NCBI GenBank assembly: GCA_900547305.1
Contig: URGH01000019.1
Coordinates: 1-37,037, forward strand
DNA from: an uncultured Oscillospiraceae bacterium
GTDB taxonomy: Bacteria; Bacillota; Clostridia; Oscillospirales; Acutalibacteraceae
Direction of reading: 5' to 3'
Length of the DNA: 37,037 nt
This document shows, one piece after another, positions 9,108 through 17,218 of the stretch (position 1 is its first letter; every line of letters begins with the position of its first letter). The position numbers were made by a program, and so were the translations under genes. The notes under the pieces were generated by a model. The model was not told the DNA's origin, did no database searches, and was given only the letters and a program-made list of their open reading frames with translations.

Positions 9108-9794
9108 ATGAACTTTTTACTTGACCTTATTGTTTTGGCAATTATAGCGGCAGTGGCTTTAATTTCGGCAAGGCGCGGTTTTGTGCGCGTGGCTATTGAA
9201 TTGGTGGGCTTTATAGCCGCAATTTTTATAACGTTTACAATAAGTACACCATTAGCAAGCCTTACATATGATAAAATAATAGAGCCGCCTATTGTTTCCT
9301 CGGTAAGCAAGGCGACGGGGGACAGCGTTACCCAGATTACCGACGATACCTGGAACGCTCTGCCCGAATTTATAAGAAAGTATTCCGAAAGTGCGGGCTT
9401 TTCAAAGGAAAGCATAAACAAGAGCATTAACGACAATATGGGCAGCGGCGCCGAAAGCGCGGCAAAAACCGCCTCGCAGGGCGTTGTAAAGCCGATTGTC
9501 GCAAGGCTGCTGGCGGTTTTGTACGGCATACTTATAATGGTAATACTCATTTTCCTTGTAAAAATGCTTGCAAAATTCTTAAACGGCGTGTTCTCTTTCA
9601 GCATTGTGGGAAAGCTAAACCGAATACTCGGCGGTATTGTAGGTATTCCAAAGGGTATAATAATTGCAATGCTTTTCTGCCTGGTAATCTCGCTTATAGT
9701 CCCGCTGACAAACGGAGGATTTTTGATTTTTAAAACCGAGGCAATGGAAAAATCGTGGTTTTTCACGCATTTTTCTCTTAATCTGCTTAAATAA
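9108..9794 (+). CDS. CvpA family membrane protein
   Basis: A 228-residue integral membrane protein. The N-terminus (FLLDLIVLAIIAAVALISARRGFVR) is the typical CvpA opening. A second hydrophobic helix follows at about 25-48, then an extracytoplasmic stretch of about 85 residues, then two more helices at about 138-155 and 178-200, the last preceded by LNRILGGIVGIPKG, the conserved CvpA GxxxG block. CvpA members are linked to colicin V production and envelope stress, with no firm biochemical role. AAGGAGAGATC 6-16 bases upstream gives a good ribosome site. It lies 15 bases after the DUF5711-like gene. Confidence 0.85.
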   Translation: MNFLLDLIVLAIIAAVALISARRGFVRVAIELVGFIAAIFITFTISTPLASLTYDKIIEPPIVSSVSKATGDSVTQITDDTWNALPEFIRKYSESAGFSKESINKSINDNMGSGAESAAKTASQGVVKPIVARLLAVLYGILIMVILIFLVKMLAKFLNGVFSFSIVGKLNRILGGIVGIPKGIIIAMLFCLVISLIVPLTNGGFLIFKTEAMEKSWFFTHFSLNLLK

Positions 9795-9811
9795 CGAAAC
9801 GGAGACCTAAA

Positions 9812-12115
9812 ATGAAGCTTTGTTCAAGATGTAAAAAGCGTCCGGCGGTCGTATTCGTTGCCAACGCGGCGGATACAAATTCCGAACCGGACGGACTTTG
9901 CCTTGTTTGCGCAAAGGAGCTCGGCATAAAGCCAATTGACGATATGCTGAAAAAAATGGATATAACCGATGATGACATTGCCGCCATGAGCGAGCAGTTT
10001 ATGGATATAATGTCGCCCGACGGCGAAGGTATCGACGACGAAGCCCTCAACGACGAAACGTTTGATTTGGGCACCGCCCCCGCAATACCGTTTTTAAATA
10101 AGATTTTCGGTTTTTCGGGCGGCGACGATAAAAAGGCGGAGGATAAAAAGCCCGACGTTAAGGACGGAACCGATAAAAAGCCTAAGAAAAAGCGCCGCCG
10201 CTTTACCGAGCAATACTGCACCAACCTTACCGAACGCGCGCGCGAGGGTAAGCTGGACAGAATTATCGGCAGGGATAAGGAGCTTTACCGCACAATTCAG
10301 ATTTTATCCCGCCGCACCAAAAATAACCCCTGCTTAATAGGCGAGCCGGGCGTTGGCAAAACCGCCATTGCCGAGGGGCTTGCAATTAAAATTGCCGAGG
10401 GCAGCGCCCCCGCAAGGCTTTTGGATAAAGAGATTTATCTGCTCGATTTAACGGGGCTGGTAGCCGGTACGCAGTTCAGGGGGCAGTTTGAAAGCCGCGT
10501 AAAGGGCTTGGTTGATGAGATTAAAGACGCGGGAAATATTATCCTGTTTATTGATGAAATTCATAATCTGGTGGGCGCGGGGGACTCCGCCGAGGGCTCA
10601 ATGAACGCCGCCAATATACTAAAGCCCGCGCTTTCCCGCGGCGAAATTCAGGTTATAGGCGCCACCACATTTAAGGAGTACCGCAAGTATATTGAAAAGG
10701 ACGCTGCGCTTGAACGCCGCTTTCAGCCCGTAACGGTCGAAGAACCGTCGGTTGCCGAAACCGAAAAGGTGCTTATGGGCGTTAAAGGCTATTACGAGGG
10801 CTTCCACGGCGTTAAAATACCCGATGAAATCATCAAAAAAGCCGTGCTTTTATCCGAGCGCTACGTTACCGACAGGTACCTGCCCGATAAGGCAATAGAC
10901 CTTTTGGATGAGGCGTGCGCTTGCGCCAGCCTTGCAAACAAGGCAGTAGACGAGCTTTACAACGCAAACAAAAAACTCGCAGAATATAACGACCAATTGG
11001 AAGAGCTTGAAAGCGACGTTGAACACCCCGATTATGAAAAGCAGGCAATGGTAAGGGTGGAAATAGAAAAATACAAAAATATCGCGGCGGGGCTTTACGA
11101 ACCCGCGTCCGATTGCACCGTGACCGATGCGGACATTGCAAAGGTTATTGAGCTATGGACGGGTATTCCTGCCTCAAAGGTGCAGGAAAGCGACCTTAAA
11201 AAGCTGGCTGGGCTCGAAAATGCGCTCAATAAGCGCATAATAGGGCAGGAGGAGGCAACACGCCTTGTCGCTGCCGCCGTTAAGCGCTCGCGTATTCACA
11301 CAAACAATCTGCACCGTCCCGCCTCCTTTATTTTCGTAGGACCTACGGGCGTTGGTAAAACCGAGCTTGTAAAGGTGCTGTCAGAGCAGCTTTTTGATAC
11401 GCCCGAAACCCTTATCCGCCTTGATATGTCGGAATTTATGGAAAAGCACTCGGTCTCCCGCATAATAGGCGCGCCGCCCGGATACGTCGGGTATGACGAG
11501 GCGGGTCAGCTCACCGAAAAGGTGCGCAGAAAGCCGTATTCGGTGGTGCTGTTTGACGAAATTGAAAAAGCCCACCCCGACGTGCTGAACGTGCTGCTGC
11601 AAATTCTTGACGACGGCAGAATTACCGACGCGCAGGGCAGAACCGTGAACTTTGAAAACACCATAATCGTTATGACCTCAAACGCGGGCAGCGACCGCAG
11701 CGAAAACCTGCTCGGCTTCGGCAAAACGCAGGCGGACGCCTCAAAAGAAAAGGCGCTTAAAGCGCTTGAAGGCTTTTTACGCCCCGAGTTTATAGCGCGC
11801 GTGGACGAGATAGTGGTATTTTCACCCTTAACGCCTGAATCGCTTGCTAAAATCGCCGGGCTTATGCTTGCGGAGCTTAAAACATCGCTTTCAGAACGGC
11901 TTATTGATTTTAAATTTGATAACAGCGTTTGCACCTATCTTGCCGAGAAATGCGGCAACGGCAAGCGCGGGGCAAGGGAACTCAGAAATACCATTCGCCG
12001 CGAAATTGAGAATAAGCTTGTCGATATTATTGTCGATAACGGCGAGGGCAGCATAAAATCGCTTAACTGTACCGCCGCACCCGATATTAAAATAGAGGTT
12101 GAATATTCAAAATAA
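9812..12115 (+). CDS. ATP-dependent Clp unfoldase, ClpE/ClpC type
   Basis: A 767-residue Hsp100 unfoldase expected to feed proteins to ClpP. The N-terminus has a zinc-ribbon pattern C4-x2-C7 and C30-x2-C33, as in ClpE, instead of the double Clp_N repeats of ClpC. An acidic/Lys-rich linker (about 70-130) follows. NBD1 carries GEPGVGKTA (about 179-187) and LFIDEIHNL. A short coiled middle domain lies near 375-410. NBD2 carries GPTGVGKTE (about 510-518), LFDEIEKAHPD and the LLGFGKT segment, the position of the usual ClpP-docking loop. No ctsR, mcsA or mcsB neighbour and no CtsR-type operator is evident. ClpE-like is the best name; ClpC is the alternative. Confidence 0.88.
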   Translation: MKLCSRCKKRPAVVFVANAADTNSEPDGLCLVCAKELGIKPIDDMLKKMDITDDDIAAMSEQFMDIMSPDGEGIDDEALNDETFDLGTAPAIPFLNKIFGFSGGDDKKAEDKKPDVKDGTDKKPKKKRRRFTEQYCTNLTERAREGKLDRIIGRDKELYRTIQILSRRTKNNPCLIGEPGVGKTAIAEGLAIKIAEGSAPARLLDKEIYLLDLTGLVAGTQFRGQFESRVKGLVDEIKDAGNIILFIDEIHNLVGAGDSAEGSMNAANILKPALSRGEIQVIGATTFKEYRKYIEKDAALERRFQPVTVEEPSVAETEKVLMGVKGYYEGFHGVKIPDEIIKKAVLLSERYVTDRYLPDKAIDLLDEACACASLANKAVDELYNANKKLAEYNDQLEELESDVEHPDYEKQAMVRVEIEKYKNIAAGLYEPASDCTVTDADIAKVIELWTGIPASKVQESDLKKLAGLENALNKRIIGQEEATRLVAAAVKRSRIHTNNLHRPASFIFVGPTGVGKTELVKVLSEQLFDTPETLIRLDMSEFMEKHSVSRIIGAPPGYVGYDEAGQLTEKVRRKPYSVVLFDEIEKAHPDVLNVLLQILDDGRITDAQGRTVNFENTIIVMTSNAGSDRSENLLGFGKTQADASKEKALKALEGFLRPEFIARVDEIVVFSPLTPESLAKIAGLMLAELKTSLSERLIDFKFDNSVCTYLAEKCGNGKRGARELRNTIRREIENKLVDIIVDNGEGSIKSLNCTAAPDIKIEVEYSK

Positions 12116-12132
12116 ATTTTTCGGAGAATTAT

Positions 12133-12675
12133 ATGAAAGTAAGACGGGGCGAAAGAGTAATCGATACCGAAACGATTGAAATAAAAGCTGACCTGCCCGA
12201 TACGATAGAGCGCCTTATGCAGATGAACGGCGTATGCCGCGAAAGCGACAGCACCGAAAGACCGCTTGAATTTTACTGCGATAAAAAGGGTAAAATTCTT
12301 GTTACAACTCCTGTGGGCAGGTCTTCGCTTTCATTTTCGCGCTCAAGCTATGTAAGGGCAGAGGTATTAAGCCGCAGCGGCAAGACTTATATAGATATGT
12401 GCGCTGTTGAAGAAAAAGGCGGTTTTGTTTGTTCACTTGTTTTTGCGATTTTGCAGACACTGCTGATGATTGCGGTTTCGGTTTTTTATGTTATTTTTGA
12501 TACTCCGACTTTTAAAATAAAGTTTTTAATCATAATATTAATTTTTGACGCAGTATTCACTTATATTTCATTTAAAAACTTTTTTAAGGAAAAAAACAAT
12601 ATTACACCCGACCTTGAAAAAATGAAAAACGAGGTCAGAAATCGCGCAAACGCAGTTTCAAACTGGGATAAATAA
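12133..12675 (+). CDS. Uncharacterised two-helix membrane protein
   Basis: A 180-residue protein I do not recognise. About 95 residues form a soluble, mixed alpha/beta N-terminus. Two adjacent hydrophobic helices follow (about 98-117 and 128-146), joined by a short polar turn, and then a Lys-rich C-terminal tail with a short amphipathic segment. There is no signal peptide, so both ends are probably cytoplasmic. CGGAGAA lies 7 bases upstream of the ATG. It sits between the Clp unfoldase and lemA with short gaps, suggesting membership of the same envelope-maintenance run. The base composition is more AT-rich over the two helices. Confidence 0.7.
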   Translation: MKVRRGERVIDTETIEIKADLPDTIERLMQMNGVCRESDSTERPLEFYCDKKGKILVTTPVGRSSLSFSRSSYVRAEVLSRSGKTYIDMCAVEEKGGFVCSLVFAILQTLLMIAVSVFYVIFDTPTFKIKFLIIILIFDAVFTYISFKNFFKEKNNITPDLEKMKNEVRNRANAVSNWDK

Positions 12676-12693
12676 TTAAAAGGAGAGATTTTT

Positions 12694-13263
12694 ATGAAAA
12701 AAGGTATAGCAATTCTTATAGCTGTTTTGGCGGTTATCGGTATTATAATCGGTACAATAGCCGGCAGCTACAACGGGCTTGTAAGCCAACAGGAAGAGGT
12801 TGAAAACAAACATTCAACAATTTCTGTTCAGTTGCAGCGCAGAGCCGACCTTATTCCGAACTTTGTAAACACCGTAAAGGGTTACTCCGATTACGAGCAG
12901 AAGACCTACACCGCCGTAACCGAGGCGAGAAACGCCGTTTCGGGCGCTAAAACCGCAGGCGAGCAGGCAAAGGCAGCCGAGCAGCTTGACAGCGCTATTT
13001 CGGTTTGGGTAAACGCCGTAACTGAGGCTTACCCCGACCTTAAAGCAAACGAGAATTACAAGGCGCTGCAGGTTGAGCTTGAGGGCTCAGAAAACCGCAT
13101 AGCCGTTGCCCGCAAGGATTATAACGACGCCGCAAAGTCCTATAATTCAAGCGTAAGGCGCTTCCCGAAAAACATTATTGCGGGTATGTTCGGCTTTGAA
13201 AAGGTAGAATATTTCGAGGCGCAGGCAGGCAGTGAAAGCGTTCCGCAGGTAAGCTTTGAATAA
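12694..13263 (+). CDS. lemA: LemA family protein
   Basis: A 189-residue LemA protein with an N-terminal transmembrane helix (about 4-26) and an outward four-helix bundle. The diagnostic block is LVSQQEEVENKHSTISVQLQ followed by RRADLIPNFVNTVKGY. The C-terminal segment FPKNIIAGMFGFEKVEYFEA is also typical. LemA function is unresolved; it often pairs with TPM-domain proteins, as here, where the next gene overlaps its stop codon. The ribosome site AAAGGAGAG is strong. The assignment is secure at family level only. Confidence 0.92.
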   Translation: MKKGIAILIAVLAVIGIIIGTIAGSYNGLVSQQEEVENKHSTISVQLQRRADLIPNFVNTVKGYSDYEQKTYTAVTEARNAVSGAKTAGEQAKAAEQLDSAISVWVNAVTEAYPDLKANENYKALQVELEGSENRIAVARKDYNDAAKSYNSSVRRFPKNIIAGMFGFEKVEYFEAQAGSESVPQVSFE

Positions 13264-13267
13264 GCGC

Positions 13268-14059
13268 ATGAAAAGAATTTTAAGTATTGCCGTCGCCGCC
13301 GTTTTACTGTTACTTGCAAGTATAGGCGCGGCAGCGGCAAAGAAATACCCCGAGCCTACCGACCGTTTTTTCATAAACGATTACGCCGATGTCATAGACT
13401 CGTCCGCCGAGGATGAAATTTATTCCCGTGCGGCGGCGCTGTATGAAAAAACAGGGGCTCAGGCTGTCGTAGTAGCCGCAAAAAATCTCGGCGGGGAAGA
13501 GCCCGCCGATTATGCCTTGGGGCTTGGCAGACAGTGGGGAGTAGGGGATAAGAAAAAGAACAACGGCGTTGTAATTCTTTTCGCCCTTGAAGAGAGGCAG
13601 ATTTATATTGCCGTGGGCTACGGGCTTGAGGGCGCGCTGCCCGATATTAAGGCAGACCGCATAATCGAAACCTACGGGCTTGAATATTTAAAAGCCGATA
13701 ATTTTTCCGAGGGTATTCTGCAAATCACCAAAGCCGTAATAAACGAGATTTATATTGAGTACGGCGAAGAACCCGAAGAGGGCTACACGCCGATTGACGA
13801 TACCGAAGAGGACGATTTAGCAGAGTCAGCCGTATTTTGGTTAGTGCTTATAGTGATTGTTGTGCTGTATGTACTTATATTCGGTCGCCGCCGCAGATTT
13901 TTTTGGTTTGGCGGACCGGGCGGATTCGGTGGTTTCGGCGGCGGTGGCTTTTCGGGCGGTTCGTTCGGCGGCCACAGCAGCGGCGGCGGGTTCTCTGGCG
14001 GAGGATTTTCCGGTGGCGGCGGCTCATTCGGCGGCGGAGGTGCCGGCAGAGGGTTTTAA
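13268..14059 (+). CDS. TPM-domain membrane protein, YgcG-like
   Basis: This protein has a signal peptide (about 1-23), an extracytoplasmic TPM domain (about 30-165, with DRFFINDYADVI, LGRQWGVGDKKKNNGV and IAVGYGLEGALPD), one transmembrane helix (about 180-203) and a glycine-rich C-terminal tail with repeated GGFGG/GGGFSGG units. The frame is open from TTG 13256, overlapping lemA, but ATG 13268 gives the cleaner signal peptide and 263 residues. TPM proteins are linked to photosystem or envelope quality control in other organisms; the role in Clostridia is unknown. LemA-TPM pairing is a known neighbourhood. Confidence 0.88.
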   Translation: MKRILSIAVAAVLLLLASIGAAAAKKYPEPTDRFFINDYADVIDSSAEDEIYSRAAALYEKTGAQAVVVAAKNLGGEEPADYALGLGRQWGVGDKKKNNGVVILFALEERQIYIAVGYGLEGALPDIKADRIIETYGLEYLKADNFSEGILQITKAVINEIYIEYGEEPEEGYTPIDDTEEDDLAESAVFWLVLIVIVVLYVLIFGRRRRFFWFGGPGGFGGFGGGGFSGGSFGGHSSGGGFSGGGFSGGGGSFGGGGAGRGF

Positions 14060-14093
14060 TTTATTGAATTTTTTTCGGAGAGGTTGTTATTAA

Positions 14094-15227
14094 ATGGCTC
14101 AAAGCGAATACAGCGAATATATGAAAGAACTTGAAAAAAAGCTGTCCGGTAACGCCGCTCGTGAGAATATTCCCGAAGAAAAGCACACTTCCGCATATAA
14201 GTCGGCTCATAAAAAAGCGAATAAAAACCCGTTTTACAGGGTAATAAAAATCCGTCCCGGCACGATTATAGCCGTAATTGCCGTTATAGCAATTTTAGGC
14301 GTGACGGTTTCGGTTGTCACTCGCAGGACAAGCCGTATAAAATCGGCAAAAATCGCCCAAAACAGCACTTTATCCGATACTGCCGTATCAGCCGTGACCG
14401 AAGAACCAAAAGAACCGCTTATAACATACGAATTTGGCGAAGGAACCGCCGAAATTCCGACTACTAACGACGCAGGTGCGGCAATTATTGTCAATCTTGA
14501 AACGCATAAGGTTGTGGCGGCGCGCAACGCCAACGAGCATTTTTATCCGGCGTCAACCACAAAGGTTATGACGCTTTTAGTCGCGCAGGAAAATATAAAA
14601 AGCTATGACGACACTTTCACCATGACAACCGATATTACCGACCCGTTATTTGTAGCCGAGGCTACGGTTGCGGGCTTTCTGAACGGCGAGGTCATTAAGA
14701 TGACCGATCTGCTGTACGGCACAATTTTGCCGTCCGGCGCCGACGCCGCCGTGGGTCTTGCAACCAAAATATCTGGCGGCGAAGCCCAGTTTGTCGAGCT
14801 GATGAATAAAAAGGTTGAAGAATTAGGTCTTAAAAACACCCATTTTACAAACGTTACGGGGCTGTTTGATAAGAATCACTATACGTCGGCTTACGATATG
14901 GCTGTAATTTTGGAAACCGCAATTCAGAATCCGCTCTGCCGTAAAATTCTTTCTACTTACCAGTACCGCAGCAATCCCACAAATAAACACCCCGACGGTG
15001 TTCCAATGAGCGCCACGCTGTTTAATTATATGTACGGCACCGAGCCCGAAACCGCAACTATCATAGGCGGAAAAACCGGCTTCGTAAACGAATCGGGTTT
15101 TTGCATTGCGTCATTCGGTAAAAACAATACCACAAATAACGAGTACATTGTTGTGACTCTGAAAAATTCCTCGCGCTGGCCCGCAATCCACGGACAGATA
15201 GATTTATATAAACAGTTTGCACAGTAA
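14094..15227 (+). CDS. D-alanyl-D-alanine carboxypeptidase, N-terminally anchored
   Basis: A 377-residue S11-family penicillin-binding protein that trims the terminal D-Ala of peptidoglycan stem peptides. The catalytic tetrad STTK is at 154-157 and KTG at 327-329. The middle motif reads SGA at 214-216, where the classical family has SxN (often SGN). Instead of a cleavable signal plus C-terminal amphipathic anchor, it has about 54 cytoplasmic residues followed by a transmembrane helix (about 55-76), a type II topology. GGAGAGG lies upstream of the ATG with a long, 11-base spacer. It is the last gene before the integrated Rep element. Confidence 0.9.
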   Translation: MAQSEYSEYMKELEKKLSGNAARENIPEEKHTSAYKSAHKKANKNPFYRVIKIRPGTIIAVIAVIAILGVTVSVVTRRTSRIKSAKIAQNSTLSDTAVSAVTEEPKEPLITYEFGEGTAEIPTTNDAGAAIIVNLETHKVVAARNANEHFYPASTTKVMTLLVAQENIKSYDDTFTMTTDITDPLFVAEATVAGFLNGEVIKMTDLLYGTILPSGADAAVGLATKISGGEAQFVELMNKKVEELGLKNTHFTNVTGLFDKNHYTSAYDMAVILETAIQNPLCRKILSTYQYRSNPTNKHPDGVPMSATLFNYMYGTEPETATIIGGKTGFVNESGFCIASFGKNNTTNNEYIVVTLKNSSRWPAIHGQIDLYKQFAQ

Positions 15228-15376
15228 GCTCGAAAATAATCAGCGGTATCGGATAACAGAACATTTAATAAGTCATACTTATAAAACAATATCGACAAGT
15301 TCGGTGGGTAGCCGTATTTGCACCAATAATTGAATTTCCTCCATGCATCTCTTCCCTAAATTGCATGAAACTTTTC
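15228..15376. other. Non-coding left flank of the Rep element
   Basis: 149 AT-rich bases between the carboxypeptidase stop and the left 13-bp repeat. I see no gene, no strong terminator for the upstream operon and no promoter. Its last part forms an imperfect inverted repeat with the 13-bp repeat (see the findings). On the minus strand a GGAGGAAATT stretch precedes a short open stretch without a good start codon, which I do not call. Confidence 0.5.
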
Positions 15377-15389
15377 TTTCACGCAATTG
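15377..15389 (+). repeat. Left 13-bp direct repeat, candidate attL
   Basis: TTTCACGCAATTG, identical to 18131-18143. The bases on either side differ between the copies. The left copy is also the right arm of an inverted repeat whose left arm (AATTGCATGAAA, 15359-15370) lies across a 6-base spacer, the layout of a tyrosine-recombinase core site. Confidence 0.5.
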
Positions 15390-15390
15390 A

Positions 15391-15425
15391 CAGTAAAAAA
15401 CAAAGAGGGGTTTTACCCCCCTATA
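15391..15425 (-). terminator. Rho-independent terminator of the rep operon
   Basis: Read on the minus strand, a GGGG-TAAAA-CCCC type hairpin is followed by TCTTTGTTTTTTAC. It lies about 40 bases after the last small gene and just inside the left end of the element, as expected for the end of the rep transcript. Confidence 0.6.
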
Positions 15426-15463
15426 TCGATATTCTGTACCCGGAAAGTACACAACGCTAAATC

Positions 15464-15649
15464 CTAAAGCAAATATTTTATAACAGGCAAAAATTTAACA
15501 TCACCCAACTTATATTGCCGCTTAATTTTTTCATTTTGTGGCGATACACAACGCAAGTAAACATCATCACGATAACAAGAAATTGAAACATCTTTAAAAC
15601 CCGCTCTTAATAGTCTCTGTCTAAAGGCTCTTACATCTTTATCTTGCAT
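15464..15649 (-). CDS. Small uncharacterised protein of Rep element
   Basis: 61 residues, basic, with no recognised motif. The frame extends to a GTG at 15658, but ATG at 15649 sits 6 bases after GAGGTG and is preferred. It is the last gene of the rep transcript, starting 10 bases after the stop of the previous small gene, and is followed by the terminator. It may be an accessory or copy-control protein; function is not assignable. Confidence 0.5.
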   Translation of the reverse strand: MQDKDVRAFRQRLLRAGFKDVSISCYRDDVYLRCVSPQNEKIKRQYKLGDVKFLPVIKYLL

Positions 15650-15659
15650 TTTAAGCACC

Positions 15660-15863
15660 TCACTTGCAGTTTATTAGAATTGAATACAAATCGGTTAGGA
15701 ACTCATTAAAGGCTTGTATGCGTATTCTATGTAAAAGTATTTCGTAATGGTCGAGATTATCCAAAGCAGACAGCCGCAAACACGTCTTCAAATCGTCTTC
15801 TTCCTGTTCGATTTTTGTACCTTTGGTGTAAATGTAAATAAACAATTTATCCCGTAAATTCAT
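15660..15863 (-). CDS. Small uncharacterised protein of Rep element
   Basis: 67 residues, predicted mainly alpha-helical, with an acidic middle (EQEEDD) and no known motif. The ATG has GGGGCT about 6 bases upstream. It lies 95 bases after the 83-residue gene; that gap holds a short GC-rich palindromic stretch (GGGCGCGCC region near 15891, TAGGCGC/GCGCCTA). The function is unknown; its position in the rep transcript is the only clue. Confidence 0.45.
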   Translation of the reverse strand: MNLRDKLFIYIYTKGTKIEQEEDDLKTCLRLSALDNLDHYEILLHRIRIQAFNEFLTDLYSILINCK

Positions 15864-15958
15864 AGCTTAGCCCCAATCCAAAAAATATAGGGCGCGCCTA
15901 CTGCGTGTAGGCGCTGCCCCTTGCAACCCCAAGCCCCATAAGGGGCATTTTGCGACTA

Positions 15959-16210
15959 TCACGACACTTTCAATCTAACTTCTTCCACCATATCATATTC
16001 GCTTACAAGTGCCCTAAAATCCTCTACAAGACCGTACAGTCTATCCGAAATATAATTTGATACATCTACCGCCGAACACATAGAGCTTTCATTGCAAAGG
16101 TTTTTACCGTAATTCCTATGCAATTCATCAAGATACAAACATACGTCTATATCGTTAATTATGCGCTCCATTTCGTCAACAGTTTCCATTGTAAAAACAT
16201 ACTTTTTCAT
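15959..16210 (-). CDS. Small uncharacterised protein of Rep element
   Basis: 83 residues, acidic and mostly helical, unrecognised. Its ATG overlaps the stop of the upstream 81-residue gene (ATGA), and GAGGTAG lies 9 bases upstream, so translation is coupled. This makes a real gene likely despite its size. The shared transcript with rep suggests a role in plasmid maintenance, but nothing in the sequence shows it. Confidence 0.6.
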   Translation of the reverse strand: MKKYVFTMETVDEMERIINDIDVCLYLDELHRNYGKNLCNESSMCSAVDVSNYISDRLYGLVEDFRALVSEYDMVEEVRLKVS

Positions 16211-16452
16211 TGTTTAACTACCTCTTTCAAATAATATTTCAGTTTAAAATATTTGACCCAGTCGTTGACCTCAAAATCGAAGTAATGACCGTCACCGTCA
16301 CGCCGTAAGACGTAGGCTACAAACTTTGCGGACAAATCGGGGCAAGCTCTTAAAACATTCCTTATGACGTGATTTTCGCTTACTTCCGTCCAGTCTTTCC
16401 CGATATATCCCGAATAATAATAATCATACAAACGCTTTGTTTTAGTGCGCAT
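16207..16452 (-). CDS. Small uncharacterised protein of Rep element
   Basis: 81 residues, basic, rich in Tyr and Lys (KRLYDYYYSGYIG near the N-terminus, VKYFKLKYYLKEV near the C-terminus). No family recognised. It starts 3 bases after the rep stop and overlaps the next gene by ATGA. The ribosome site is weak (GGACGG inside the end of rep), which fits translational coupling to rep. Confidence 0.6.
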   Translation of the reverse strand: MRTKTKRLYDYYYSGYIGKDWTEVSENHVIRNVLRACPDLSAKFVAYVLRRDGDGHYFDFEVNDWVKYFKLKYYLKEVVKQ

Positions 16453-16455
16453 TTT

Positions 16456-17124
16456 CTACAACCGTCCATTTCGTGCATTTTCCAATCGGTTAGCCTTTTC
16501 CAATGCGATTATATCTTGCTGAACTATAAGCCCGTCAAAGTCCTTTATCTGGTCGTTTTCCCATAGAATAACATCACACAAATAATCTTTAATTTGCCTA
16601 TAATGCAGTATAAAATCCCGTCCGAACTTCTTGCCGCAATCGTGCACCGAAACACCTTTTAAAAGCATTTCACAAGCTAACTGGATATTGTCGTAACTGC
16701 TTTCCTCGCTCGCTCTGAAATAGTCGTGATTATTCGACTTTACTATTGCTTTATCGTATTGATATTTACCCTCGGCAATTGCTTTAGGCGTGCTATGGGT
16801 CAAATAATCGTACATTTCGTATTCGTCAGTCATCTTTTGTGCGGTTGTGGTAACGTCTTTCCCGTTTTGAACAAAACCGTCAAACCACCGCCTAATGGCG
16901 GACAACGTACAAGTTGTATGCGTGACTATAAGCAAATGTATATGCGGCTCTTTTGGTGTGCCGTCTTCCTTTACATCTTTATCGTGATAAGCATAGGCAT
17001 AAGCCCGAATTTGATTATCGTGCATTAAAAGCCTTACTTGAAGCTGTAACTCCGTAAGATATGTAATGCAACTGAATTTTCGGTATCTACCCGAACTGCC
17101 TTTTAATTTCAAGGTTGTTTCCAT
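16456..17124 (-). CDS. Rolling-circle replication initiator, RepB/pMV158 type (Rep_2)
   Basis: A 222-residue HUH endonuclease expected to nick the plasmid double-strand origin. The metal-binding motif is PHIHLLI (H61, H63), preceded by AYHDKD (about 46-50), the second standard motif. The catalytic-Tyr block is YEMYDYLTHSTPKAI (about 102-116), closely matching the pMV158 RepB pattern, with Y107 the likely nucleophile. The C-terminal half probably mediates oligomerisation; no helicase domain is present. The ATG has GAGGTG 7 bases upstream. A consensus promoter lies at 17237-17265, and operator repeats there suggest control by the divergent XRE protein. Confidence 0.88.
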   Translation of the reverse strand: METTLKLKGSSGRYRKFSCITYLTELQLQVRLLMHDNQIRAYAYAYHDKDVKEDGTPKEPHIHLLIVTHTTCTLSAIRRWFDGFVQNGKDVTTTAQKMTDEYEMYDYLTHSTPKAIAEGKYQYDKAIVKSNNHDYFRASEESSYDNIQLACEMLLKGVSVHDCGKKFGRDFILHYRQIKDYLCDVILWENDQIKDFDGLIVQQDIIALEKANRLENARNGRL

Positions 17125-17218
17125 TTTTCACACCTCTATTTCCGAATTTTAAGCCCCCTACCCCATTACCTCGGCTCTGCCTTGTAGGGGAAAGACAAAG
17201 CCGATATAACGGGTGTGA

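Noticed and set aside
13920..14055. GGC-rich tandem repeat near 14 kb as a DNA repeat array
   Set aside because: It encodes the glycine-rich tail of a known protein type, so coding use explains it.
13837..14093. Arg- and Ala-rich frames over the glycine-rich tail of the TPM gene
   Set aside because: These are alternate readings of the GGC/GGA-rich repeat; the glycine-rich frame continues a real TPM domain.
15026..15298. 90-residue minus-strand frame overlapping the carboxypeptidase gene end
   Set aside because: Mostly antisense to a well-supported gene, with no ribosome site; a frame shadow.
15359..15389. Canonical chromosomal dif site
   Set aside because: The arms match Firmicutes dif poorly, so only the arm-spacer-arm layout is noted.
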